DNA of 57,888 bases from an uncultured Eubacteriales bacterium (GTDB lineage: Bacteria; Bacillota; Clostridia; Oscillospirales; Acutalibacteraceae). The translations under genes were made by a program, and so were the position numbers. Under the pieces are notes generated by a model. The model was not told the origin of the DNA. It was given only the letters and a program-made list of their open reading frames with translations, and searched no databases. This document shows positions 35,096 to 45,048 of the stretch, one piece after another (position 1 is the first letter of the stretch; every line of letters begins with the position of its first letter). Location: the NCBI GenBank assembly GCA_900316925.1, contig ONEU01000048.1, forward strand, positions 1 to 57,888. Direction: 5' to 3'.

Positions 35096-37075
35096 GTGTT
35101 ATCAGAATTTAATAGGAAAAATGTGCCAACCAATCGTGGAAGCAGGGGTGTTTCAGACTCCAGGCTGACAGCAGGAAAACGGGTGGTGCATAAGAAGGTC
35201 ATGGCTGAAAAGAGTGCAGACGGATTATTTGAACGTATCGTACCGTCACAGAAGCCCTCTGACCATCGTTTGCATGAAGAGAAATTGATAGTAGAAGAGA
35301 GAATCATGCAGCCCGCCAGAAAGAGCCCTACAGAGGCATCTCCTGAGAGAAGCAGAACCCAGAGAGGTCACCGCAGCAGTGAGTTTCAGCCCAAGCGGCA
35401 ATACAATAAGGCTTCAGATCATTCCGTGAAAGTAACATTTCTCGGCGGTCTGAATGAGATCGGAAAAAATATTACCTTATTTGAATGTGACAACGATATG
35501 TTCCTGCTTGACTGCGGCATGGCGTTTCCTGACGGTGATATGCTGGGTGTGGATCTGGTGATTCCTGATTTCACCTACGTTGAGCGCAATAAGGAGAAGA
35601 TCAAGGGAGTAGTGCTGACCCACGGCCATGAGGATCATATCGGATCGCTGCCGTACCTGCTCCGGAAGATCAACGTGCCGATCTATGGCACACCGCTCAC
35701 CCTCGGACTGGTGGGCAGTAAACTGAAAGAACACAATCTTTTCAATAAAGCAAAGCTCAATACCGTCAAGCCGGGGCAGAGGATCAAGCTCGGCTGTATG
35801 TCCATTGAGTTTATCCATGTGAACCACTCGATTCCCGATTCCGTCGCATTGGCCATTCACACGCCTGCCGGAACCGTCATCCATACCGGTGACTTCAAGA
35901 TCGACTGTACGCCTACCACCGGCGGCATGATTGACCTTGCCCGCTTTGCGGAGCTGGGCAAAAGCGGTGTACTGGCGCTGCTGGCGGAGTCCACGAATGC
36001 GGAGCGCCCCGGCTATACCATGACGGAACAGAAGGTAGCCCATACGTTTGACCTGCTTTTCAAGGAAGCCGAAAAAAGCAGGATCATCATCGCTACCTTT
36101 GCTTCCAATCTGGGCAGGATCCAGCAGATTCTCGATTGTGCCCAGAAATACGGCAGAAAGGTCGCTTTCTCCGGCAGAAGCATGATCAACAATATGACCA
36201 TCGCCTCAGAGCTGGGATACATCAACGTGCCTGACGGCCTGATTATCGACATTGATATGCTCGGTCATTATTCCAAAGAACAGATTGTCCTGGTGACCAC
36301 CGGCAGCCAGGGAGAGACGATGTCTGCCCTGTCCCGTATGGCCTATTCCGACCATCGGAAGGTGGAGGTGGGACCGGAGGATTATATCATCATTTCCGCC
36401 AATCCCATTCCCGGCAACGAAAAGGCCGTAAGTTCCGTGGTGAATGAGCTGATGAAACACGGCTGTAAGGTTGTCTACGAATCCATGTATGAGGTACACG
36501 TTTCGGGACACGCCTGCCAGGAGGAACTGAAGCTGATGCATGGTCTGACCAAGCCCAAGTATTTCATCCCCGTACACGGCGAGCAGAAGCATCTCATCAA
36601 GCACGCACAGCTGGCAATGGATATGGGAATGCCCCGCTCCAATATCTTTATCGGAGATATCGGAAATGTGGTGGAGCTGAACAAGGAATATATCAAGCAG
36701 CTTCCCAGCATTCCGGCCGGCAAGGTACTGGTAGACGGTCTCGGCGTAGGAGACGTGGGCAGTATTGTGCTGCGTGACAGAAAGCATCTCGGTCAGGACG
36801 GCCTGATCGTGGTAGTTGTCACCCTTGATAACGAGGATGGTCATATCGTGGCAGGACCTGATATTGTTTCACGAGGCTTTGTCTACGTCAGAGAGAGCGA
36901 ACCGCTGATGGACAGCGCCAGAAATGTCGTCATTGACGCGCTGGAGGAGTGCCAGCAGCAGGGCGTGCATGAGTGGGGCGTTATCAAGAATACCATCAAG
37001 GATGAGCTTTCCAAGCTCTTGTATGACAAGACCAGAAGAAGTCCGATGATTCTTCCCATCATCATGGAGGTCTGA
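35096..37075 (+). CDS. rnj: Ribonuclease J with N-terminal extension
   Basis: A 659-residue metallo-beta-lactamase/beta-CASP RNase. The catalytic part begins near residue 108: VTFLGGLNEIGKN, LDCGMAFPD, LTHGHEDHIGSLP, then VNHSIPDS, HTGDFKID, LAESTNAERPG, and the beta-CASP TTGSQGE and HVSGHACQEE-like motifs. It combines endo- and 5' exonuclease activity in mRNA decay. About 105 basic, Ser/Arg-rich residues precede the usual start, beyond the ~555 residues of the Bacillus enzyme. The GTG start at 35096 is supported by GGAGGT. Confidence 0.94.
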   Translation: MLSEFNRKNVPTNRGSRGVSDSRLTAGKRVVHKKVMAEKSADGLFERIVPSQKPSDHRLHEEKLIVEERIMQPARKSPTEASPERSRTQRGHRSSEFQPKRQYNKASDHSVKVTFLGGLNEIGKNITLFECDNDMFLLDCGMAFPDGDMLGVDLVIPDFTYVERNKEKIKGVVLTHGHEDHIGSLPYLLRKINVPIYGTPLTLGLVGSKLKEHNLFNKAKLNTVKPGQRIKLGCMSIEFIHVNHSIPDSVALAIHTPAGTVIHTGDFKIDCTPTTGGMIDLARFAELGKSGVLALLAESTNAERPGYTMTEQKVAHTFDLLFKEAEKSRIIIATFASNLGRIQQILDCAQKYGRKVAFSGRSMINNMTIASELGYINVPDGLIIDIDMLGHYSKEQIVLVTTGSQGETMSALSRMAYSDHRKVEVGPEDYIIISANPIPGNEKAVSSVVNELMKHGCKVVYESMYEVHVSGHACQEELKLMHGLTKPKYFIPVHGEQKHLIKHAQLAMDMGMPRSNIFIGDIGNVVELNKEYIKQLPSIPAGKVLVDGLGVGDVGSIVLRDRKHLGQDGLIVVVVTLDNEDGHIVAGPDIVSRGFVYVRESEPLMDSARNVVIDALEECQQQGVHEWGVIKNTIKDELSKLLYDKTRRSPMILPIIMEV

Positions 37076-37119
37076 GCCTGACAGTTGTTTTCTGATTCTT
37101 TCTTTCGGTGGTGATCAGC

Positions 37120-39090
37120 GTGAGAAAAAAAGAGAATAAGAATTTTGTATGCGCCCTGCTGGGGATATTCGGCTTAGCCATGTTAGTGATGGCGATTCTG
37201 TCCATCCGCTTCAGCCTGCTGATCTTTCTCGGGGAACTGGTGATGGCACTGGTGGCTCTGCTGATTGCCGTCATCAGTATCTTCAATATCCGCAGCTATG
37301 TGACAAAGGTGTTGAACGGCGCCTCACGGAAGCTGTTCAAGGAGGAAAAACGCACGATCGACGATATCCGTGTACCGGTTGCGATCCTCGGTGAGCACTA
37401 TGAACTGCTGGCAGTGAACCAGTGCTTCGGGGAGCGGATCTGTCCGTCGGACAAGAGTCTCGGTACCAACCTGAGCCAGTACCTGTCCAGCGGCAATCCG
37501 GAATCCGTCTTTGACGACAACGGGACAGACACCTGTTATGGAGATAACTGGTTCATCGTGTTCGGTGTGCGCCATGATGCAGGGGCCATCGTCTATTTTA
37601 TCGACGATAATTTCTATAAATCCAACTCTGACGAATATCTTGCGTCCCGTCCTGTCGTAGGGATCGTTGCCTTTGATAACAAAGACGAGATTGAACGTGA
37701 GACAGAGGACGGTGAAGCCAGCAAGATCACCGTTGAGGTGGAGCAGGCCATTGTCAAGTGGGTGTCATCCACCACGGGCTTTTATAAAAAGATCAGCGGC
37801 GGCCGGTACATCGTGGTGATGGAGGAGCGCAATATCCGCAAGTTCATCGACGAGAAATTCAAGATCCTGGACGATATCCGTTCCATCAGGATCAATGAGC
37901 GCATGAACGCCACGATCTCCATCGGTGTCGGATACGGCGGCAGCAGCTACAAAGAAAACGAGCAGTGGGCACGTCAGGCGCTGGATATGGCGCTGGGACG
38001 CGGCGGCGATCAGGCTGCCGTGAAGAAAGCGGAGTCCTATAAGTTCTTCGGCGGTGTGTCGAAGGGCATTGAGAAGCGCGATAAGGTCCGTACAAGGGTA
38101 ATCGCCTCCACGCTGTCAAATCATATCAATAACAGCAGCAATGTCATCATCATGGGGCACCGATATTCCGACCTCGACGCTGTGGGTGCAGCGGTGGGAA
38201 TGTGGAGTGCGGTGTCAAAAGGATTGCATAAGGATGCCTATATCCTCATTAACCGGGAGCAGACGCTGGCAAAATCCCTGGTGGCCAGCTTTGATCGGGC
38301 AGGTCTTTCGGAGATGTTCCGCAGCGAGGATGAGGCGCTTGACCTGCTGAATGACAAGAGTCTGCTGATTATTGTAGATACCCATTCTCCGAACTTCCTG
38401 GAGTCCAAGACGATTTACGAGAAATGCAGCCGGGTAGTCGTGATCGACCACCATCGGATGATGGTCAATCATATTGACAAGGCGTTGGTATTCTACCATG
38501 AGCCCTATGCTTCGTCAGCCAGCGAAATGACGGCGGAGCTGGTACAGTACCTGGGGAGTGATACCCTCAGTCGACTGGAAAGTGAGGCATTGCTGTCGGG
38601 TATCATGCTGGATACAAAGAATTTCGTTCTGCGTACCGGTGTACGGACATTTGAGGCCGCAGCCTATCTGCGGAGCAATGGCGCAGATACCGTCGAGGTA
38701 AAGCGACTGTTCTCCAATTCGATTGATACATACAAAGTAAAATATAAGTTGGTCAGTGAAGCCGAGATCTTCAATAATTGTGCCATTGCCTGTGCCGACG
38801 AGGAGATCCCCGATATCCGCATTGCATCCGCGCAGGCAGCAGATGAGCTGTTGGGCATTGAGAATGTGAAGGCTTCGTTTGTGATGTACAGAACGGCCAA
38901 GACCGTTAATATATCCGCACGTTCCCTCGGTGACATGAATGTCCAGATCATCATGGAGGCGCTGGGTGGCGGCGGACACCAAACCATGGCAGCCTGTCAG
39001 CTGGAGGGTGAGAGCATGGCGGAAGCCAGGGAGAAGCTGGTTTCCATCATCAGTGACCGTGATTTCAACAAGGTCAAACCCCACGCATAA
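37120..39090 (+). CDS. gdpP: Cyclic-di-AMP phosphodiesterase GdpP
   Basis: A 656-residue membrane-bound phosphodiesterase. It has two N-terminal helices (about 8-50), a PAS-like region, a degenerate GGDEF domain (ISGGRYIVVMEE) and a C-terminal DHH/DHHA1 unit: MGHRYSDLDAVGAAVG, VDTHSPNFLES, VVVIDHHRM, GGGHQTMAACQ. It hydrolyses c-di-AMP, which controls potassium and osmotic balance. The GTG at 37120 is preferred over that at 37108 because GGTGGTGATC precedes it; this choice is uncertain. gdpP-rplI-dnaB is the same order as in Bacillus. Confidence 0.94.
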   Translation: MRKKENKNFVCALLGIFGLAMLVMAILSIRFSLLIFLGELVMALVALLIAVISIFNIRSYVTKVLNGASRKLFKEEKRTIDDIRVPVAILGEHYELLAVNQCFGERICPSDKSLGTNLSQYLSSGNPESVFDDNGTDTCYGDNWFIVFGVRHDAGAIVYFIDDNFYKSNSDEYLASRPVVGIVAFDNKDEIERETEDGEASKITVEVEQAIVKWVSSTTGFYKKISGGRYIVVMEERNIRKFIDEKFKILDDIRSIRINERMNATISIGVGYGGSSYKENEQWARQALDMALGRGGDQAAVKKAESYKFFGGVSKGIEKRDKVRTRVIASTLSNHINNSSNVIIMGHRYSDLDAVGAAVGMWSAVSKGLHKDAYILINREQTLAKSLVASFDRAGLSEMFRSEDEALDLLNDKSLLIIVDTHSPNFLESKTIYEKCSRVVVIDHHRMMVNHIDKALVFYHEPYASSASEMTAELVQYLGSDTLSRLESEALLSGIMLDTKNFVLRTGVRTFEAAAYLRSNGADTVEVKRLFSNSIDTYKVKYKLVSEAEIFNNCAIACADEEIPDIRIASAQAADELLGIENVKASFVMYRTAKTVNISARSLGDMNVQIIMEALGGGGHQTMAACQLEGESMAEAREKLVSIISDRDFNKVKPHA

Positions 39091-39130
39091 GCTGAGAGCA
39101 CCAAGATCAAACAGAAAAGAGGAAAAGAAA

Positions 39131-39580
39131 ATGAAAGTCATTTTGTTACAGGATATCAAAGGTTCCGGCAAGAAGGGGGAGCTGGTCAACGTCTCCGATG
39201 GATACGCCAGAAACTACCTGTTCCCGAGAAAGCTTGCCAGAGAAGCAGATGCACAGGCATTGAATGAGCTGAAAAACGCCGAGCAGTCCAAGCAGCACAA
39301 GATCGCGGTGGAAACAGCCGAAGCAGAGGCAAACAAAAAGCGTCTTGAGGGACAGACCCTGACCATGACGGCAAAAGCAGGCCAGGGGGGCAGACTTTTC
39401 GGTTCGGTAACCAGCAAGGAGATCGCCAACGAGCTGAAAACGAAATTCAGCCTTTCCATTGATAAGAGAAAAGTTGTTCTTGACCAGGACATCAAAGCCT
39501 TTGGCACCTACAATTGTGAAGTCAAGCTGTACACCGGCATTTCCGCACACATCAAGGTCATGGTCACTGAGCAGCAGTAA
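39131..39580 (+). CDS. rplI: Large ribosomal subunit protein bL9
   Basis: A 149-residue bL9: MKVILLQDIKGSGKKGELVN, VSDGYARNYLFPRKLA, then a charged connecting helix and a C-terminal domain with KIAVETAE and a GRLFGSVTSKEIA motif. It binds 23S rRNA near the L1 stalk. The ATG at 39131 was chosen because the open frame upstream lies inside gdpP in another reading frame. A GAAAAGAGGAAAAG site precedes it. Confidence 0.97.
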   Translation: MKVILLQDIKGSGKKGELVNVSDGYARNYLFPRKLAREADAQALNELKNAEQSKQHKIAVETAEAEANKKRLEGQTLTMTAKAGQGGRLFGSVTSKEIANELKTKFSLSIDKRKVVLDQDIKAFGTYNCEVKLYTGISAHIKVMVTEQQ

Positions 39581-39605
39581 GCAGTTTACAATAACGAACT
39601 TCAGC

Positions 39606-39638
39606 AATTCGGAATTCATCAAGGGATTCCGAATTTTT
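39606..39638 (+). terminator. Terminator after rplI
   Basis: A perfect 10-bp stem (AATTCGGAAT / ATTCCGAATT) with a 10-nt loop is followed by TTTTT. Partial readthrough into dnaB is possible. Confidence 0.8.
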
Positions 39639-39680
39639 GTTCATAAAAGATGATGATTAACAGAAAGGAAAGTGACACAG

Positions 39681-41048
39681 ATGAGCGAGAACGAGGTGAG
39701 TATGTCCGTTGACGGCATGAATCTTCCGTATAGCGTAGAAGCCGAGCAATCGGTGTTGGGCGCTATCCTGATGGATTCCGAATGGCTGAGCAACGTCATG
39801 GAGATCCTGCCCACGGGAGAGTATTTCTATGTTACGACCCATAGAGCCATCTACCAGGCAATGATCGAGCTCTTCACCCTGAGCCGTCCGGTGGACTTCA
39901 TTACGGTTCTGGAAAAGCTGAAAGAGACAGGAGATCCCGCCGGTACAGAGTATAAGACATACCTGATGCAGCTTTGCAATATTGTCCCTTCCATCTCAAG
40001 AGTGGAGGAATATGCCAGGATCGTTCGGGACAGGTACCTGCTGCGCAGCCTGATCGTCTCTTCACGGGAAATCATCAGTGATGCTTCACAGCCTGTCAGT
40101 GAGGTTTCTCGCCTGATCGACTCCGCCGAGCAGCGGATTTTTGATATCCGTGATAACAAGAGCATGAAGGGACTGGAAAAGGTCGGCGATGTGATTCTCC
40201 AGACCTTTGACCGTCTTGATCTGCTCAATTCTCCCGAGAGCGACCAGTATAAGGGGATTCCCACAGGCATCGGAGCGCTTGATAATACCATTACCGGACT
40301 GAACCGTTCCGACCTTATTCTGTTGGCGGCACGACCCGGTATGGGTAAAACGAGTTTTGCTCTGAATATTGCCCGTCATGTGTCTGTGACCTGTAAGAGG
40401 CGTGTAGCTTTCTTTTCACTGGAGATGACAAAGGAACAGCTTGCCTCACGTCTGCTCTCTACGGAGGGACTGATCGAAGGCACGAAGCTCCGTACCGGCA
40501 AGCTCAGTGAAGAGGAGTGGGTGAGACTGATTGAAGCCGGAGACGTGCTGAGCAAGGCGGATATGTACATGGACGATACTCCCGGTATTACTGTGCCGGA
40601 GATGAAAGCGAAGCTGCGGCGTCTGAAGAAGGTTGATCTGGTGATCATCGACTATCTGCAGCTGATGTCGGCATCACGCCGCATTGACAACCGTGTGCAG
40701 GAAATTTCGGAGATCACCAGAAACCTGAAAATCCTTGCCAAGGAGTTCAATGTACCCGTCATCACGCTGTCACAGCTTTCCCGTGCGAGTGAGCAGAGAG
40801 CCGAGCATAAGCCGCAGCTCTCCGACCTGAGAGATTCCGGTTCGATTGAGCAGGATGCCGATATTGTACTGTTCCTCTACCGTGAGGATTACTACAAGAA
40901 CGATGAGGGCAAGGACGAGGACAGCGATAAGAACAGCGGCGAGTGTATCGTTGCCAAAAACAGACATGGTGAAACACGATCCGTCCCGCTGCATTGGCAG
41001 GGCGAGTTCATGCGTTTCACGTCGCAGGTGCTTGAACGTGAACCATAA
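39681..41048 (+). CDS. dnaB: Replicative DNA helicase DnaB (DnaC in Bacillus)
   Basis: A 455-residue hexameric helicase. The N-terminal domain begins with LPYSVEAEQSVLGAIL. The RecA-like C-terminal domain has Walker A (AARPGMGKTSFAL), FSLEMTKEQLA, Walker B (LVIIDYLQLM), and DLRDSGSIEQDADIV near the end. It unwinds DNA at the fork and would be loaded by the DnaD- and DnaI-like proteins encoded at 28.7-30.7 kb. The ATG at 39681, behind GAAAGGAAAG, is preferred to the GTG at 39672. Confidence 0.97.
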   Translation: MSENEVSMSVDGMNLPYSVEAEQSVLGAILMDSEWLSNVMEILPTGEYFYVTTHRAIYQAMIELFTLSRPVDFITVLEKLKETGDPAGTEYKTYLMQLCNIVPSISRVEEYARIVRDRYLLRSLIVSSREIISDASQPVSEVSRLIDSAEQRIFDIRDNKSMKGLEKVGDVILQTFDRLDLLNSPESDQYKGIPTGIGALDNTITGLNRSDLILLAARPGMGKTSFALNIARHVSVTCKRRVAFFSLEMTKEQLASRLLSTEGLIEGTKLRTGKLSEEEWVRLIEAGDVLSKADMYMDDTPGITVPEMKAKLRRLKKVDLVIIDYLQLMSASRRIDNRVQEISEITRNLKILAKEFNVPVITLSQLSRASEQRAEHKPQLSDLRDSGSIEQDADIVLFLYREDYYKNDEGKDEDSDKNSGECIVAKNRHGETRSVPLHWQGEFMRFTSQVLEREP

Positions 41049-42393
41049 GGCTATTGAAACGATCCGGAAATATGAGATGCTGCACCGCGGTGATCGTGTG
41101 ATCGTGGCACTGTCAGGCGGTGCGGATTCATCGGCACTGCTTCATTTTTTGACAACCGTCCGTAAAGAGTTTGGATTTGACATCTATGCCTGTCATGTGA
41201 ACCATCAATTGAGAGGGAAAGAAGCTGACAAGGATGAGAGCTTTACAAGAGAATTGTGCAAAAAACTGGATGTAAAGCTGTTTGTTCTCCGTGCGGACGT
41301 TGCGGCAGAGGCAAAACGGCTGAAAATCAGCACGGAATTATGCGGCCGGGAGATCCGGTACCAATGGTTTGAGCGTAAAGCGAATGAGCTTGACGCAAAG
41401 ATTGCTACCGCACATACGGCATCTGATCAGCTGGAAACCATCCTGTTGAATCTTACCCGTGGCAGCGGACTGGCAGGACTGTGCGGGATTCCGCCCGTGA
41501 GGGGGAATATCATTCGTCCGTTGATCGAAGTGACGAGGGAAGAGGTGGAAGCATACTGTCTGGAAAACGGTATTTCCTATGTGACCGACAGTACCAATCT
41601 GACCCGTGCATACACCCGTAACCGTCTGCGTCTGGATGCCGTACCGGTCCTGAAATCGGTCAATCCTTCCGTGGAACGGACGGCGGCTGCCCAGACAGGC
41701 AGACTGCGGGAGGTACAGGATTTCCTGCAGGTTTCCGCATCCGGTCTGCTCACCCGGGCGCAATGCGGAGAGGGTTATGCGGCAGATGTCCTGAAAAATA
41801 CCCATCCTGCCCTGCGGCATGAAGCTTTTCGGCTGATTTTTGCAGAATATGCAATCATTCCCGAAGCAAAACATATTGAACTTCTCGATAAAATCGTGTA
41901 TAATGGTGGTGCGTTGGAATTAAAGCGGGATATCTTTGCCGTGTGCCGTGAGGGCGTGTTTTATGCGGAAAAAAAAGCGGCGCCTGTCATGGCTCCCGTC
42001 ACCGAAACATATCCGATGTGCCCGGGAGAGACACTGGAGATTCAACATAAAATCATTTCAACAGCCGTGATGAATATAGATGAATTTCACAACCATCAAA
42101 AAAACGAAAAATTTTTGTTTCATAACTCTCTGGATTATGATACAATACCGTTAACGGTGCATTTCCGCACACGGCGTCCGGGAGATGTCTTTTCTCCTGC
42201 CGGGCGGCACTGTACCAAGACCGTCAAGAAACTGATGACAGAACTGAAAATACCGCAGGAACAGCGGGGCAGCCGGCTTCTGCTGGCAGAGGGCAGCCGT
42301 ATTCTGTGGTTCGAGGGGATCGGCGCTGCACAGAGATGCCGCATCAGCCCGGACACCCGGCGTGTACTGGTCATTGATTGTAGAAATATTTAA
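41038..42393 (+). CDS. tilS: tRNA(Ile)-lysidine synthase
   Basis: A 451-residue PP-loop enzyme that attaches lysine to C34 of the AUA-reading tRNA(Ile). The ATP loop is VALSGGADSSALL, followed by HVNHQLRG, GREIRYQWF and ATAHTASDQLETILLNLTRGSG in the N-terminal domain. TilS C-terminal domains follow, ending in FRTRRPGD and VKKLMTELKIP. The GTG at 41038 overlaps the dnaB stop by 11 bp; a longer upstream frame lies inside dnaB and was rejected. tilS-hpt-ftsH is a classic Firmicutes order. Confidence 0.93.
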   Translation: MNHKAIETIRKYEMLHRGDRVIVALSGGADSSALLHFLTTVRKEFGFDIYACHVNHQLRGKEADKDESFTRELCKKLDVKLFVLRADVAAEAKRLKISTELCGREIRYQWFERKANELDAKIATAHTASDQLETILLNLTRGSGLAGLCGIPPVRGNIIRPLIEVTREEVEAYCLENGISYVTDSTNLTRAYTRNRLRLDAVPVLKSVNPSVERTAAAQTGRLREVQDFLQVSASGLLTRAQCGEGYAADVLKNTHPALRHEAFRLIFAEYAIIPEAKHIELLDKIVYNGGALELKRDIFAVCREGVFYAEKKAAPVMAPVTETYPMCPGETLEIQHKIISTAVMNIDEFHNHQKNEKFLFHNSLDYDTIPLTVHFRTRRPGDVFSPAGRHCTKTVKKLMTELKIPQEQRGSRLLLAEGSRILWFEGIGAAQRCRISPDTRRVLVIDCRNI

Positions 42394-42424
42394 GTTCGCA
42401 GAGAACTGAAAGGATGGATAGATT

Positions 42425-42964
42425 ATGCATACAGATATTGAAAGAATCATTCTTGATGAAGCCGAGATCGGCTACACAGTCAGCAAGATTGCCGAACTGA
42501 TCAATCGTGATTATGCCGGTACCCAGCTGGTAGTGGTGGGGATTCTGAAGGGCAGCATCATGTTCCTCTCTGACCTGTTCAGAAGAATCGAGGTCAAGGA
42601 CTGCACCCTCGACTTTATGACTGCCACCAGCTACGGCAACGGCACCGAAAGCTCCGGCACCGTCAGGGTGACGAAGGATGTCTCCGCGGATGTGGCGGGA
42701 AAGAATGTCCTGATTGTAGAGGATATCCTTGATACCGGCAACACGCTGTCCTACATCAAGGATTATCTGATGAACCGCAATGCACTTTCCGTCAAGGTGT
42801 GCACGCTGTTTGACAAGCCCGGCAGAAGACGCAAGCCCATTACGCCCGATTACTGCGGCCAGACGATTCAGGATCTCTTTGTGGTCGGCTACGGTCTGGA
42901 CTATAACGAGCATTACAGAAATCTGCCCTATGTCGGCGTTCTCAAGAAAGAAATCTATGGCTGA
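42425..42964 (+). CDS. hpt: Hypoxanthine(-guanine) phosphoribosyltransferase
   Basis: A 179-residue purine salvage enzyme joining hypoxanthine or guanine to PRPP. Motifs are VVGILKGSIMFLSDL, the flexible loop TSYGNGTESSG, and the PRPP site VLIVEDILDTGNTL. The C-terminal VGYGLDYNEHYRNLPYVG is typical of the family. A GAAAGGATGG site precedes the ATG. It lies between tilS and ftsH, as in Bacillus. Confidence 0.96.
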   Translation: MHTDIERIILDEAEIGYTVSKIAELINRDYAGTQLVVVGILKGSIMFLSDLFRRIEVKDCTLDFMTATSYGNGTESSGTVRVTKDVSADVAGKNVLIVEDILDTGNTLSYIKDYLMNRNALSVKVCTLFDKPGRRRKPITPDYCGQTIQDLFVVGYGLDYNEHYRNLPYVGVLKKEIYG

Positions 42965-43032
42965 CCGGCAGTTCCCGCTGCATTCTTATCAAGGAAACAG
43001 GGAAGGATATCAACAAAGGAGTGACAAGTCTC

Positions 43033-44991
43033 TTGGACAATAAGAAAACCATACGAAACCTGCTCATTTATCTCGGTATACCGATCGTACTGATCATTGC
43101 CATCTCCATGCTGTTCTTTATGCAGCCCAAGGAGGAGTATCCCACCTCCGATATCATCTATATGTTCCAGAAACAGCAGGTAGATGAATACTCCCTCGAC
43201 TTCGGTTCCGGCGCCCTGGAACTGAAACTGAATACGGAATATAAAGGCAAGAAAGAGATCAAAACCAATGTTGCCAGTATCTCTATCTTCCTTAACTCCA
43301 TTGACGATTATGTGACGGATTACAATAAAGAGCATCCGGAGTCACCCATGAAGTTCAACTGGAAACAGGCTACCGACAATTCCTGGTGGCTGAACTTCCT
43401 GCCCAACCTGGTGCTGATCGGTCTGCTGGCAGTCGTCTGGATCTTCTTTATGAGGAGACTTTCCGGCGGACTGGGAGATGCCGGAAAGCAGATGGGCTTC
43501 GGCAAGGCAAAGATCAAGAATCTCAACGACGAGAAGCGAAAGACGACCTTTGCCGATGTGGCCGGTGCCGATGAGGAAAAGGAAGAGCTCCGTGAGATCG
43601 TCGAGTTTTTGAAGGATCCCAAGAAGTATAACGAACTGGGTGCCCGTATTCCGAAGGGCGTACTGCTGGTGGGCCCTCCCGGAACCGGTAAAACGCTGCT
43701 TGCCAGAGCGGTAGCCGGTGAAGCAGGCGTGCCCTTCTTCTCCATTTCCGGTTCTGATTTCGTCGAGATGTTCGTCGGCGTGGGTGCGTCCCGTGTCAGG
43801 GACCTGTTCGAGCAGGCCAAGAAAAATTCCCCCTGCATCATCTTTATTGATGAGATCGACGCCGTGGGACGTCAGAGAGGTGCAGGTCTGGGCGGCGGCC
43901 ACGACGAACGTGAGCAGACGCTGAACCAGCTGCTTGTGGAGATGGATGGATTTGGTGCGAATGAGGGCGTGATTATGATCGCCGCCACCAACCGTCCGGA
44001 TATCCTCGATCCGGCGCTGATGCGTCCCGGCCGGTTTGACCGTCAGGTTATGGTAGGCCGTCCGGATATCAAGGGCCGTGAGGAGATTCTCAAGGTACAC
44101 TCAAAGGGTAAGCCCCTGGCTCCCGATGTGGAGCTGAAGACCATTGCTAAATCCACAGCCGGATTCACGGGAGCCGATCTGGAGAACCTGCTGAATGAAG
44201 CGGCCCTGTTGGCTGCCCGTAAGGATCAGAAGGCCATCACCATGAAAGAGGTGGAGGAGGCCACGATCAAGGTTGTGGTGGGTACGGAAAAGAAATCCCG
44301 TGTCATGTCCGAGAAGGAGAAGAAGCTCACCGCCTATCACGAGGCCGGCCATGCGGTTGCCACCTATTACTGTCCGACACAGGATCCCGTGCATCAGATT
44401 TCCATCATTCCCCGTGGAATGGCAGGCGGCTTTACCATGTCGCTGCCCTCAGAGGACAGATCCTATCGTTCCCGTAAGGAAATGCTGGAGGAGATCGTGG
44501 TGCTGCTTGGCGGACGTGTCGCAGAGGCCGTGATCCTGGACGATATTTCCACCGGTGCTTCCAACGATATCGAAAGAGCCACCAATCTGGTATTCTCCAT
44601 GATTACCAAATACGGTATGAGCGAGAAGCTCGGTCCGATCACCTACGGTTCCTCCGACGGCGAGGTGTTCCTGGGCAAGGAGTTCGGCCACAATAAGACC
44701 TACTCCGAGGAGACGGCTGCGAAGATCGACGCCGAGGTGAAGGAATATATCACCGAGGGATATGACAAGACCGAGAAGATTCTCCGCGACCATATCGACC
44801 AGCTCCATGTAGTTGCGAAGTTCCTGTTCGAGCACGAGAAGATGACCGGCGAGCAGTTTGCCGCTGCCATGGAAGGCAAGCCGATTCCCACCGTACAGGA
44901 GGATGAGGACGAGCCGGACGAAACCCCCAAGGAAGAAACAACAGAGGAAGAGACCGGAACCGACGGTGACGAGACCTCTTCAGAAGAATAA
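43033..44991 (+). CDS. ftsH: ATP-dependent zinc metalloprotease FtsH
   Basis: A 652-residue membrane AAA+ protease. Two N-terminal helices (about 12-32 and 120-140) flank an extracytoplasmic domain. The AAA module shows GPPGTGKT, IIFIDEIDAVG and the second region of homology ATNRPDILDPALMRPGRFDR. The zinc site is AYHEAGHAVA. It degrades unstable membrane and regulatory proteins. A TTG at 43033 lies 11 bp from AAAGGAG; the GTG at 43021 overlaps that site and seems less likely. The C-terminal ~35 residues are almost all acidic plus Thr and Pro. Confidence 0.95.
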   Translation: MDNKKTIRNLLIYLGIPIVLIIAISMLFFMQPKEEYPTSDIIYMFQKQQVDEYSLDFGSGALELKLNTEYKGKKEIKTNVASISIFLNSIDDYVTDYNKEHPESPMKFNWKQATDNSWWLNFLPNLVLIGLLAVVWIFFMRRLSGGLGDAGKQMGFGKAKIKNLNDEKRKTTFADVAGADEEKEELREIVEFLKDPKKYNELGARIPKGVLLVGPPGTGKTLLARAVAGEAGVPFFSISGSDFVEMFVGVGASRVRDLFEQAKKNSPCIIFIDEIDAVGRQRGAGLGGGHDEREQTLNQLLVEMDGFGANEGVIMIAATNRPDILDPALMRPGRFDRQVMVGRPDIKGREEILKVHSKGKPLAPDVELKTIAKSTAGFTGADLENLLNEAALLAARKDQKAITMKEVEEATIKVVVGTEKKSRVMSEKEKKLTAYHEAGHAVATYYCPTQDPVHQISIIPRGMAGGFTMSLPSEDRSYRSRKEMLEEIVVLLGGRVAEAVILDDISTGASNDIERATNLVFSMITKYGMSEKLGPITYGSSDGEVFLGKEFGHNKTYSEETAAKIDAEVKEYITEGYDKTEKILRDHIDQLHVVAKFLFEHEKMTGEQFAAAMEGKPIPTVQEDEDEPDETPKEETTEEETGTDGDETSSEE

Positions 44992-44999
44992 CACGAAGC

Positions 45000-45027
45000 A
45001 TAAGGAGTGCAGCAGTGCACTCCTTAT
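45000..45027 (+). terminator. Perfect hairpin after ftsH
   Basis: A perfect 12-bp stem (ATAAGGAGTGCA / TGCACTCCTTAT) with a 4-nt loop, but no T run. It may protect the 3' end or stop transcription weakly. Confidence 0.5.
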
Positions 45028-45048
45028 CTCGCATTATATGGAAAAAGG

